DNA of 39,579 nt from IMG/VR virus record IMGVR_UViG_3300033153_004364, positions 1-39,579 of that record; one strand, 5' to 3'. The translations under genes and the position numbers were made by a program. The DNA comes from a virus. The first letter of the stretch is position 1, and the number at the start of each line of letters is the position of its first letter. Shown in pieces: positions 1 through 6,914 of this stretch. The notes below the pieces were generated by a model. That model did not search any database, was not told where the DNA came from, and saw only the letters and a program-made list of their open reading frames with translations.

Positions 1-148
1 TGATATGGGCGAATGGCTTTGGATATTCTTAGCTCTTATGGCATCTTTACACTTTAGAACTGTTACAGGCTTCTTTGGACAAACGCTAAAGCTTATCACT
101 ATGGGAGCATTAGATTTTTTAAAAGTAAAGTTAGGGGGCAAGAAATGA
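1..148 (+). CDS. Holin-like membrane protein, C-terminal part (continues from 39413)
   Basis: This is the 3' portion of a gene that begins at 39413 and runs across the end of the sequence. The last two bases (AG) plus base 1 (T) make one Ser codon, and the frame then stays open to the TGA at 146-148. The joined product is 104 aa. It has two hydrophobic segments, about residues 27-43 and 60-74, and a basic tail ending GGKK. Two transmembrane segments, small size and a place four genes from the GH19 endolysin suggest a class II-type holin, but no family signature was recognised. Its stop overlaps the ATG of the next gene at 145 (ATGA), so the two are translationally coupled. Confidence 0.7.
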   Translation, partial: DMGEWLWIFLALMASLHFRTVTGFFGQTLKLITMGALDFLKVKLGGKK

Positions 149-267
149 AAGCAGAGCAAAAAACATTTTGGCAAAGAACCCCGCTTATAGTTAAAGAGGT
201 TGCGATCATGGCAGTAGTGGCTTGTGTTCTGTGGTGTGTGAATTATTATTTGAAAGGGTTTCAATAA
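145..267 (+). CDS. 40-aa single-span membrane protein in lysis cassette
   Basis: A short protein with a polar, basic N-terminus (about 18 residues) and one hydrophobic segment at roughly residues 19-35, followed by a short basic tail. It starts in ATGA overlap with the holin-like gene and ends in TAATG overlap with the DUF1353 gene. This tight coupling is the main support that it is real. Small one-span proteins in this position can be antiholins, holin partners or inner-membrane spanin components. The sequence does not decide between these, and no lipobox or coiled periplasmic domain is seen. Confidence 0.6.
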   Translation: MKAEQKTFWQRTPLIVKEVAIMAVVACVLWCVNYYLKGFQ

Positions 268-596
268 TGGATAACTTAGAGTATGTTGATGTTCATGTTC
301 ACCCTGTAAAAAATGGGTGGATAACAGTCAAGAGGATAGAGTACAAAGATATAGTCATAAGTGAAGGGTACTACACTAATGGTGCGAATATCCCTCGATT
401 ACTATGGAGACTGATACCGCCTAACGACCCCTCTGTATTCCCCGCAGTAGTTGTGCATGATTATCTTTGTGAAGTAGAGACATACAAAAAGGCAGATGAT
501 TATATGGAAGAGATATTGATAGCCTCCGAAATTCCTATGTGGAAGAGGAAGTCAATAGTGATAGGCATAAGGTTCTATACCAGGTGGATAAGATGA
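267..596 (+). CDS. DUF1353 family phage protein
   Basis: A 109-aa protein with the DUF1353 signature: a 'GYYTNGANIPRLLW' stretch near residues 31-44, followed by a 'VVHDYLC' block. The start at 267 is preferred over an upstream in-frame GTG because it overlaps the preceding TAA (TAATG) and removes a cysteine-rich, out-of-context extension. DUF1353 proteins are common next to phage lysis genes. Their function is not established, although the conserved H-D pair suggests a metal site. It ends in ATGA overlap with the endolysin gene. Confidence 0.85.
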   Translation: MDNLEYVDVHVHPVKNGWITVKRIEYKDIVISEGYYTNGANIPRLLWRLIPPNDPSVFPAVVVHDYLCEVETYKKADDYMEEILIASEIPMWKRKSIVIGIRFYTRWIR

Positions 597-1063
597 ACAA
601 AAAAGAAACTATAAAAGCGATAATTGCATCATGTAGAAATCATGGCATAGTAAAGCCGGAACAAATACAGTATGTTATAGCTACAGTACAGCATGAGACG
701 AACAATACTTTTAAGCCTGTAAGGGAAGCGTATTGGTTAAGTGAAAGATGGAGAAAGAAAAATCTTAGATATTATCCTTACTATGGCAGGGGCTTTGTTC
801 AGATCACATGGAAAAGCAACTATAAGAAGTTTGGGGAACTATTAGGAGTTGATCTTGTTAAAACCCCAGACTTGGCCTTGGAAATAGAAAATGCTATCTT
901 TATTCTAGTCTATGGTATGAAACACGGAACCTTTACAGGAAAGAAACTTGATGATTATTTCAACGAAAAAGGCTCAAACTTTATAGGGGCCAGAAAGATT
1001 ATCAATGGAACAGATAAAGACAAGAAGATAGCACTATTGGCACAGAAGGTAAGTATCTCATAA
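593..1063 (+). CDS. GH19 endolysin (chitinase-like peptidoglycan hydrolase)
   Basis: A 156-aa enzyme expected to cleave the glycan backbone of peptidoglycan at lysis. The GH19 core is visible: His34-Glu35-Thr (likely catalytic acid), a second Glu at 45 in 'VREAYW', and the 'YYGRGFVQITWKSNY' substrate-cleft motif at about 63-77. No signal peptide is seen, so export should need the holin-like protein upstream. The start at 593 overlaps the TGA of the DUF1353 gene. An earlier in-frame start at 539 would lie inside that gene and is less likely. The protein is compact, with no separate cell-wall-binding domain. Confidence 0.88.
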   Translation: MNKKETIKAIIASCRNHGIVKPEQIQYVIATVQHETNNTFKPVREAYWLSERWRKKNLRYYPYYGRGFVQITWKSNYKKFGELLGVDLVKTPDLALEIENAIFILVYGMKHGTFTGKKLDDYFNEKGSNFIGARKIINGTDKDKKIALLAQKVSIS

Positions 1064-1065
1064 TA

Positions 1066-1074
1066 TGCTATAAT
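1066..1074 (+). promoter_or_regulatory. Extended -10 promoter (TGCTATAAT)
   Basis: A perfect TGnTATAAT lies between the endolysin stop and the next gene at 1105, giving an expected start near 1081. No -35 is seen at the usual distance. The surrounding 20 bases are almost the same as those at 31801-31820 upstream of the portal gene (two differences), so this appears to be a recurring phage promoter type. Confidence 0.65.
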
Positions 1075-1104
1075 AGGCTCACATGAACAAGAAAGGAAAC
1101 CATC

Positions 1105-1656
1105 ATGGAAAAGATCGATTATTTAAAAGAAGGGCAAAAGTGTTACTTGCATAAGGCAGGTTCAGAGAGTCAAGTATTCGAGTATGGTACAGAAAAGTAC
1201 GAAGAGGCAATAGAAGGCGGTTGGACTCATGCAGTACAAGCAGTCCCAGAACCAATAGAAGAGACAGAAGAGAAACCTATGTTGTTTGATGATGAAAATA
1301 TAGTGTTTTATAGAAAGAAAACTCTTCTCGAGGTAGTCGGTGTTTTTGAGAATGGAGATATCTTTGCTCAAAATGAGGGCGATACCTCGGACAGATGGAG
1401 AATACCTAAAGAGACTTTTGAGAGTACCTATGAACTTGCAGAGGACACAAAGGAAGAAGAAGTTATCTCTACAGGCTTTGAAACTATCGACCTATCAAAC
1501 CAAGAGACTATTGATGCACAACTGAAAGGGCTTGAGCTCTTCTCTTTGAGAACTCTTTGTGTAGAGTTAGAGATCGAAGGTATGGAGAAAGCTAACGGTG
1601 CTACATGTATCAAGCGTATTAAAGAGTTTGCTGCGAAAGGTGGAGAAGATGAGTAA
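1105..1656 (+). CDS. Phage structural-region protein with C-terminal HeH/SAP-like motif
   Basis: An acidic 183-aa protein first in the transcript from the promoter at 1066. The N-terminus (about 1-50) resembles small phage head proteins with a 'KEGQKCYLHKAG' start. The middle is acidic and low complexity. The last ~35 residues ('LFSLRTLCVELEIEGMEKAN' onward) form a helix-extension-helix/SAP-type motif often found in phage head-tail proteins and thought to touch nucleic acid. Its position before the gp4- and gp10-like genes suggests a virion assembly role, but the specific function is unknown. It overlaps the next gene by ATGAGTAA. Confidence 0.65.
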   Translation: MEKIDYLKEGQKCYLHKAGSESQVFEYGTEKYEEAIEGGWTHAVQAVPEPIEETEEKPMLFDDENIVFYRKKTLLEVVGVFENGDIFAQNEGDTSDRWRIPKETFESTYELAEDTKEEEVISTGFETIDLSNQETIDAQLKGLELFSLRTLCVELEIEGMEKANGATCIKRIKEFAAKGGEDE

Positions 1657-2146
1657 ATTAAAGCAATTCACTTGTAAAAAAGTGGTTAATGCTATGCCAA
1701 TGGATAGACTTGAAGCACAAAGACTAGGTATAGTTAGAGATCACATGGACGAAGATGAGCCAGGGTATTATGTAAAATATTCTGATGATTATACAAGTTG
1801 GAGTCCTAAGGCAGCTTTTGAAGATGGCTATTCATCTACAGAAGAGAAATCAGACAGGCCAAATACTTTAAATCTTTCTTTTGGGGAAGCGATATCTTTT
1901 CTTAAAAAGGGCTATAAAGTAGCTAGAAAAGGGTGGAACGGTAAAGGCATGTTTATCTATTATGTAAAAGCAAACTCTTACCCTGTTTCTGGTAATCCCG
2001 GTTCAGCAGTTAAAGGAATATTTAAAAATGATATGGTTCCGTATAGACACTATATAGCACTTAAAACAGCACAAAACGATATAGCTACCTGGTCACCATC
2101 TACAAGTGATGCGTTGGCAGATGATTGGGAAGTGATAAACTACTAA
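1649..2146 (+). CDS. Tad2-like (DUF2829) protein with N-terminal extension
   Basis: A 165-aa protein in two parts. Residues 1-70 form a compact domain with 'GYYVKYSDDYTSWSPK' at 39-54. Residues 75-165 match DUF2829: 'SFGEAISFLKKGYKVARKGW', then 'GKGMF', 'YIALKT' and 'TWSPSTSDALADDWEV'. DUF2829 contains Tad2, a phage protein that binds and sequesters the cyclic-ADP-ribose-type signal of the Thoeris defence system. The start at 1649 overlaps the previous stop and follows a GGAGAAG ribosome site. Unusually for an anti-defence gene, it lies among virion genes. Family membership is well supported; anti-Thoeris activity here is inference. Confidence 0.8.
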   Translation: MSKLKQFTCKKVVNAMPMDRLEAQRLGIVRDHMDEDEPGYYVKYSDDYTSWSPKAAFEDGYSSTEEKSDRPNTLNLSFGEAISFLKKGYKVARKGWNGKGMFIYYVKANSYPVSGNPGSAVKGIFKNDMVPYRHYIALKTAQNDIATWSPSTSDALADDWEVINY

Positions 2147-2157
2147 AGGACTATGAA

Positions 2158-2910
2158 ATGCTTACACCTATACCAATAACAGAAACTATCAGAGGAGCAC
2201 TTCTAAAACTAGGAGTGCTTGCAGCAGGTGAAGAGTTAGGAGGGGCAGAGTCTAAAGATAGCCTTATGGCCCTAAATAGGGTTATTGATATGTTCAATAC
2301 AGATGATATAAGTATTCCTCACACAATCTCTACAACACTACAGGCACCTTATGTAAACAATAGGTGTGATATCCCAACACCTACAGATGAAGAAAGATCT
2401 TGGAAAAGTTCTATCTCTCTTGGTAGCTGCATGGATTACAACATGGTGCCGCCTATTGGCTTTGATTTTCTCTTCTTTAGAGAGCCAGGCGGAACGGATT
2501 ACCCAATAACTATACTAGGTGCTTCTCAATGGGCCTCTCTCCCGGTTAAAAACGTTGTAGGCATACCAACACACGTTTACGTCTCAAAAGGGGCAGGAAA
2601 CGCTATGATACTTAACTTTGATTGTATTCCGCAGGATAACCTTTCATTGATGGGTGACTTTCGTATGCCTTACACCGGTTCAGATGCAAACGGTAACTTA
2701 TATGTAGCAACAGACTCTATCCAATGGGATTTTGGAATAGAACCTATGCTTATGTATGCGCTTGCGTTAGAGTTGGCAGATGATTACCAGGTGAAAGATG
2801 TTCAACTGATCGCTGCAAAACTTGATGGTATCGCGCAAGCAGTCTATAAGCGTAATGCTCCAGACCTAAAAATGTCAGTAGAGAGTAGCTATAATAGGGC
2901 AAGGTCCTAA
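2158..2910 (+). CDS. P22 gp4-like tail accessory / head-completion protein
   Basis: A 250-aa protein with the gp4-type N-terminus ('ITETIRGALLKLGVLAAGEE ... LMALNRVIDMFN', about 7-45) and a C-terminal region around an aspartate-rich 'LALELADDY' segment. In P22, gp4 is the first protein added below the portal after DNA packaging. The product is larger than P22 gp4 (166 aa), with extra sequence in the middle. The start at 2158 has AAAGGA eight bases upstream; a start at 2125 would run into the preceding gene. It is followed two bases later by the gp10-like gene, the same order as in P22. Confidence 0.8.
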   Translation: MLTPIPITETIRGALLKLGVLAAGEELGGAESKDSLMALNRVIDMFNTDDISIPHTISTTLQAPYVNNRCDIPTPTDEERSWKSSISLGSCMDYNMVPPIGFDFLFFREPGGTDYPITILGASQWASLPVKNVVGIPTHVYVSKGAGNAMILNFDCIPQDNLSLMGDFRMPYTGSDANGNLYVATDSIQWDFGIEPMLMYALALELADDYQVKDVQLIAAKLDGIAQAVYKRNAPDLKMSVESSYNRARS

Positions 2911-2912
2911 CG

Positions 2913-4310
2913 ATGGCAAATCTTAAAAATATCCCCTTTGCAACTTCTACCAACGAAGGGCGAAACAAAAAGAACACCAACGAGCTACTAATGAACTGTA
3001 TGGCGGTCTCACACCTTGGGAGTCCTAAGAACCAGGTAACCATACAAGGAACAGCAGGCTTCTCTTTTGTGCATGATCTAAGCGAAAACATAATAGGTAT
3101 GCATGTTGTCAAGGGTAGGATATTTATAGTAACTCCATCTAAGCTATACGAGTGCACAGAGGACAGCGTTACCCTAAGAGGTACGCTAGACTTTGAAGTT
3201 GATACAGTAAGGGTATCAATGGCCGACAATGGTTTAGATATGGTTATGGTAGCAGATATAGGGTATTACTATGTCCTCTCAACAAATACACTAACAAAGT
3301 ACACAAGCGGGGATAATTACTTAGGGGCCGATACTGTAACAAGTATTGACGGGTATTTTGTATTTAATAACCCAGACACTTTCACTTATTATATTTCAGA
3401 AGCATACAGCACAACACTCGATGCGCTTGATTTTGCCTCTAAAGAAGCAAGCCCGGATAATCTTGTAGGAGTGATCGCTTCAAATAGACAGTTATGGCTT
3501 ATTGGAGAAAAGACTACAGAGGTTTGGGGTAACGCAGGAGCCGCAGCCTTTCCTTTTGTCAGAGTATCTGGGGCAGTACATGAAGTAGGGTGTCTATGCT
3601 TTAATTCCATAGCTAAGATAAACAATTCTATCTTCTTTTTAGGTGATGATGGTGCGGTGTATCGTTCCAATGGGTATAATCTTGACAGGATAAGTACAGA
3701 GAGTATAGAGTTTTTATTCAACCCGGACAACCTAACAAAGGCAGACGCTTTCACCTACGAAGAGAATGGTCATGAGTTTTATGTATTAACGATCAACAAT
3801 ATAAATACTTTTGTTTATGACACTAGGACTACTCTATGGCATAACAGAGGGTCAGCAGGTACGGGAAGATGGAGAGTTAAGAACATTAAATCTTGCTCAT
3901 CAATGCTTAAAAATGTAGGGATAGACTCACGAAACGGGAAAGTGTATATCGTTGATACAGAACTTTACACAGAGAGTGGCGATATCATAACAAGACAACT
4001 CTTTAGCGTGCCTCTTCACAATGGAGTAGATTATGTAACCATGAGCGAATTACAGATAGACATGGTAACAGGCAACATAGACGAAGAAGAGAAGGAAGAG
4101 GACCAGGAAGCAGTATTAAAGCTTCAATTTAGTGATGATGGCGGGAACACATGGAGTAACATAAAAGAAGCACCTTTAGGAAATCTAAATCAACACAACC
4201 ATAGGGTAATGTTTAGAAGGCTTGGCAGGTTCAGACAAAGAACACTAAAGCTAACCTTCCAAGAGGACGCTGCGTTTAAAATGCTTGGCGCATACGCTAG
4301 AATAAGCTAA
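2913..4310 (+). CDS. P22 gp10-like packaged-DNA stabilisation / tail hub protein
   Basis: A 465-aa protein close in length to P22 gp10 (472 aa). It has the family N-terminus ('NTNELLMNCMAVSHLG' near 24-39, then 'IQGTAGFSF') and repeating beta-strand segments such as 'GVIASNRQLWLIGEKTTEVW', typical of a propeller-like fold. gp10 binds gp4 below the portal and closes the channel after packaging. Its place directly after the gp4-like gene supports the call. It ends with an acidic loop (EEKEEDQE) and a beta-rich C-terminus. Confidence 0.85.
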   Translation: MANLKNIPFATSTNEGRNKKNTNELLMNCMAVSHLGSPKNQVTIQGTAGFSFVHDLSENIIGMHVVKGRIFIVTPSKLYECTEDSVTLRGTLDFEVDTVRVSMADNGLDMVMVADIGYYYVLSTNTLTKYTSGDNYLGADTVTSIDGYFVFNNPDTFTYYISEAYSTTLDALDFASKEASPDNLVGVIASNRQLWLIGEKTTEVWGNAGAAAFPFVRVSGAVHEVGCLCFNSIAKINNSIFFLGDDGAVYRSNGYNLDRISTESIEFLFNPDNLTKADAFTYEENGHEFYVLTINNINTFVYDTRTTLWHNRGSAGTGRWRVKNIKSCSSMLKNVGIDSRNGKVYIVDTELYTESGDIITRQLFSVPLHNGVDYVTMSELQIDMVTGNIDEEEKEEDQEAVLKLQFSDDGGNTWSNIKEAPLGNLNQHNHRVMFRRLGRFRQRTLKLTFQEDAAFKMLGAYARIS

Positions 4311-4321
4311 GGAGGCTATTT

Positions 4322-4528
4322 ATGGATATTAGCAGTAACGAACTCCCCGAACTTACAATTCGAGACAGAATAGTAGAAGAAGAGAAGCGACCCTCTTTTC
4401 TCTTCTTTACGTTCCTGGACGTACTTAGAAAGCTTATCGCGGCCCTTGATGCACAAAAGCTAGAAGATGCGCCTAGTGACGGTAAACAGTATTGTAGAAA
4501 AGATGGCTCATGGCAGGAGATAGTATGA
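4322..4528 (+). CDS. Small phage protein with C-terminal 'APSDGKQYCRKDGSW' motif
   Basis: A 68-aa protein with a strong ribosome site (AAGGAGG) nine bases upstream. Residues 20-40 are hydrophobic/amphipathic ('RPSFLFFTFLDVLRKLI'). The last 20 residues contain a short 'DGKQY.RKDGSW' motif that recurs at the ends of many phage tail and fibre-associated proteins. No function can be assigned. It overlaps the next gene (ATGA). Confidence 0.6.
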   Translation: MDISSNELPELTIRDRIVEEEKRPSFLFFTFLDVLRKLIAALDAQKLEDAPSDGKQYCRKDGSWQEIV

Positions 4529-4971
4529 ATAATGATATCGAGATCTTTAGAAAAAAGCTTGATATAAAAGCTGCAACAGCTGCGTTTAAACAGATGGAGC
4601 AGGTTAGTTGCCCGGTAACACACCATTTCGCAGATGGGCAGTATGTAAGAGAAACTTTTATGCCCGCAGGTACACTTGTTATAGGCAAGAAGCATAGAAC
4701 AGAGGTTATAAATATACTCTTAAAGGGTAAGATCATTGTGTATATGGGTGAAGATGAGCCGATAAGAGAGCTTACGGCCCCTTGTATCTTTCCTACAGAT
4801 GCAGGAGTGCAAAAGATAGGATATATTAAAGAAGATGTTATCTGGGCGAACTGTCACCCAACAGAACATAAAGATTTAGAAAAAATAGAACAAGATGTTA
4901 TAATAGGCGATGATGAGGATTTATTACTTTATTGTAGTGATGATGAGAACAACACAGAAGAACACCACTAG
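4525..4971 (+). CDS. Cupin-like phage protein
   Basis: A 148-aa protein with a small beta-barrel pattern: 'RETFMPAGTLVIGKKHRTEV' followed by 'NILLKGKIIVYMGED' and 'APCIFPTDAGVQKIGYI'. These correspond to the two cupin motifs (G..H..E-like and PAG..H-like). Proteins of this type occur among tail and ejection genes in podoviruses, with unknown function. The start at 4525 has AGGAG upstream and overlaps the previous stop. The last ~20 residues are very acidic (DDEDL, DDENNTEE), perhaps an interaction tail. Confidence 0.62.
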   Translation: MNNDIEIFRKKLDIKAATAAFKQMEQVSCPVTHHFADGQYVRETFMPAGTLVIGKKHRTEVINILLKGKIIVYMGEDEPIRELTAPCIFPTDAGVQKIGYIKEDVIWANCHPTEHKDLEKIEQDVIIGDDEDLLLYCSDDENNTEEHH

Positions 4972-4981
4972 GAGCATAAAG

Positions 4982-5656
4982 ATGGCATGGATAGCAACAG
5001 CAATAATAGGTTCAGCAGTAATAGGAGGGGTTTCCTCATACCTTGGAGCAGAAGCGCAGGCAGACGCAGCGCAGGCGGCGGCACAAAGTTCAGCGTCAGC
5101 AACAGTTTATAGTATTGATCAGCAAAGAGAAATGTATGAACAGACAAGAACAGATCAAGAGCCTTGGAGACTTGCAGGCGAAAGAGGGTTGGAGCGCATA
5201 GAAGCTACACCAGACTTTGAGTTTACGGCAGAAAGTTTTATGGAAATGAAAGACCCCTCTTATGAATGGAGAGTAGATCAAGGTGTTAAAGCCATGGACG
5301 CTTCGGCAGCATCAAGAGGTAACATGTTTAGTGGTGCAGCAGCAAAGGCCCTTACAGAATACGGGCAAAACATGGGGAGTCAAGAGTATCAAAATGCTTA
5401 CAATAGGGCTGCAGATACTTATGATAGGAACATGAACACACAAAAAGGACTAGCAGGTATAGGACAGCAAGCAACTAACATGGTAGGACAGGCAGGTATG
5501 CAATCAGCAGGAGCGATAGGACGTACTTCTATGGCAGGAGCAGCACAACAAGGAAACTACCTTATGGCAGCAGGTCAGGCCCAGGCAAATATGTATAGCG
5601 GTATAGCGCAATCAGCGAACACCGGGATATCAAATGCACTCACTTATTATTTATAA
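4982..5656 (+). CDS. Ejection / DNA-transfer-type internal virion protein
   Basis: A 224-aa protein beginning with a hydrophobic, glycine-rich helix (residues ~4-20), then a long Ala/Gln/Ser-rich region. A 'PSYEWRVDQGVKAMD..AASRG' block follows, and the C-terminal half is rich in Gly, Ala, Gln and Met. This composition and the 'YEWR..QG..A.D..AA.RG' motif are typical of phage proteins annotated as DNA-transfer proteins (P22 gp7/gp20 group), which leave the virion with the DNA. The start at 4982 follows AGGAG. A start at 4910 would lie inside the cupin-like gene. It is first of three consecutive ejection-type genes. Confidence 0.7.
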   Translation: MAWIATAIIGSAVIGGVSSYLGAEAQADAAQAAAQSSASATVYSIDQQREMYEQTRTDQEPWRLAGERGLERIEATPDFEFTAESFMEMKDPSYEWRVDQGVKAMDASAASRGNMFSGAAAKALTEYGQNMGSQEYQNAYNRAADTYDRNMNTQKGLAGIGQQATNMVGQAGMQSAGAIGRTSMAGAAQQGNYLMAAGQAQANMYSGIAQSANTGISNALTYYL

Positions 5657-5667
5657 AGGATAAGATT

Positions 5668-6906
5668 ATGTCAAATAGATACGGGATAGACCTTGGTAAG
5701 ATCATGCAAACCACAAGCGCATTAAAGACAGCAAAGCTTAGAAGAGATAAGCTTAAAAGAGATATGGACCGAGAAGGCTATGAAGATGAGGCCTATGGTT
5801 CTTTTATCGAAAAAGATAGTCCTAACTCTATGGTGGCGGCTATTGATGCAGACGAAAGCGGAGATATCAGTGAAGAAGAAAAGAGAGCAGCGCGCAGAAA
5901 AACCGGGATGAAGTACAATGCACTATCTAAAATCGAAGCGCGTACTGAAAAAAGGATAGACCGAAAACAAATCAGGTCAGGAAGAGCAGCAGCGCAAGGA
6001 AGGGCAAGAAGAGCAGAGCAAAGGACTATAGATAGACAAAAGAAAAAAGATGCAAGAGAAGCAAAAGAACATTCTGCAGAAGTAGCTTACTACAAGAGAA
6101 TGGGTGCAAGTAACGAAGAGTCCGAGATCATGGCTACAAATGGGGCGGCAAAGTCCAAGAAGATGGTAAGTGCAGTAGAGGACATGGAAGAGAACCAACA
6201 ATACCAGGTACTTAACAGCATAAATAAAGGCGGGCAAGAGCTTAATAATGTGATTGAACTAGGTACTCAAAACCCACTAGAAGGGGAAAAGGCTTGGCAA
6301 ACAATCAGAAAAGGCAAGCAAGATCAAGTAAACAAGCTCTATAAAGATGGTAGAAAAGAAGAGGCAGGGCAGGCGGAAGAGTCTCTTAGCGGTATGGCAG
6401 AAACACTACTTAAAGAAGATGGTACCTTCAATGTTGGTAAGGCAGGAAAGTATCTCACAGACCTAACCAGACAAGAAAGAGATATCAAAGAGGCCATTGA
6501 CTTCAAGAAAGGTAAGAGAAATAAGAATGGACTTACTGAATATCAAAAGCAAACAAAAGCACAGTCAGACAGAACATACAAGAAAGACATAGCTAAGCAG
6601 CAAAGAAAGAATGTTGATAAGGCGCTAGGTGTTGATGAGTTCTCTTCTGATGAGGATAAAGCAAAAGCAAGCGCTATCAAAGAAGAGGCAGAAAAGTTAA
6701 TAGATACTAACCCCGATTGGAGTATCACCAAAAGGACACGCGTAGCAAAAGAGAAAGTAGAGGGCAAAGGTTCAAATGCCATTAAAAAAGCCTCACAACA
6801 AAGCGGAAATCTAAAAGCCTCTAAAAAGTTCTATGGAAAGAAAATAACTTACAAGGGAAAAGGGTATAATGTAGACAACAAAGGTAATATGACACCAATT
6901 AAATAA
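5668..6906 (+). CDS. Coiled-coil internal virion (ejection) protein
   Basis: A 412-aa, highly charged, mostly helical protein. The N-terminal half is rich in Arg/Lys/Glu, with long coiled-coil stretches around 70-140. The C-terminus ends with a beta-like 'KKITYKGKGYNVDNKGNM' motif. It lies between the first ejection-type protein and the 3067-aa protein, all in one run with short gaps and AAAGGATAAG as ribosome site. Position and composition match the second ejection protein of P22-like phages. No enzymatic motif is visible. An EF-hand-like 'DADESGDISEEE' (about 60-71) suggests a possible calcium site. Confidence 0.6.
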   Translation: MSNRYGIDLGKIMQTTSALKTAKLRRDKLKRDMDREGYEDEAYGSFIEKDSPNSMVAAIDADESGDISEEEKRAARRKTGMKYNALSKIEARTEKRIDRKQIRSGRAAAQGRARRAEQRTIDRQKKKDAREAKEHSAEVAYYKRMGASNEESEIMATNGAAKSKKMVSAVEDMEENQQYQVLNSINKGGQELNNVIELGTQNPLEGEKAWQTIRKGKQDQVNKLYKDGRKEEAGQAEESLSGMAETLLKEDGTFNVGKAGKYLTDLTRQERDIKEAIDFKKGKRNKNGLTEYQKQTKAQSDRTYKKDIAKQQRKNVDKALGVDEFSSDEDKAKASAIKEEAEKLIDTNPDWSITKRTRVAKEKVEGKGSNAIKKASQQSGNLKASKKFYGKKITYKGKGYNVDNKGNMTPIK

Positions 6907-6914
6907 GGGCTACA

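Noticed and set aside
2750-3229. 159-aa minus-strand open frame
   Set aside because: Spans the boundary of the gp4- and gp10-like genes on the other strand; no family likeness and no promoter or ribosome site.
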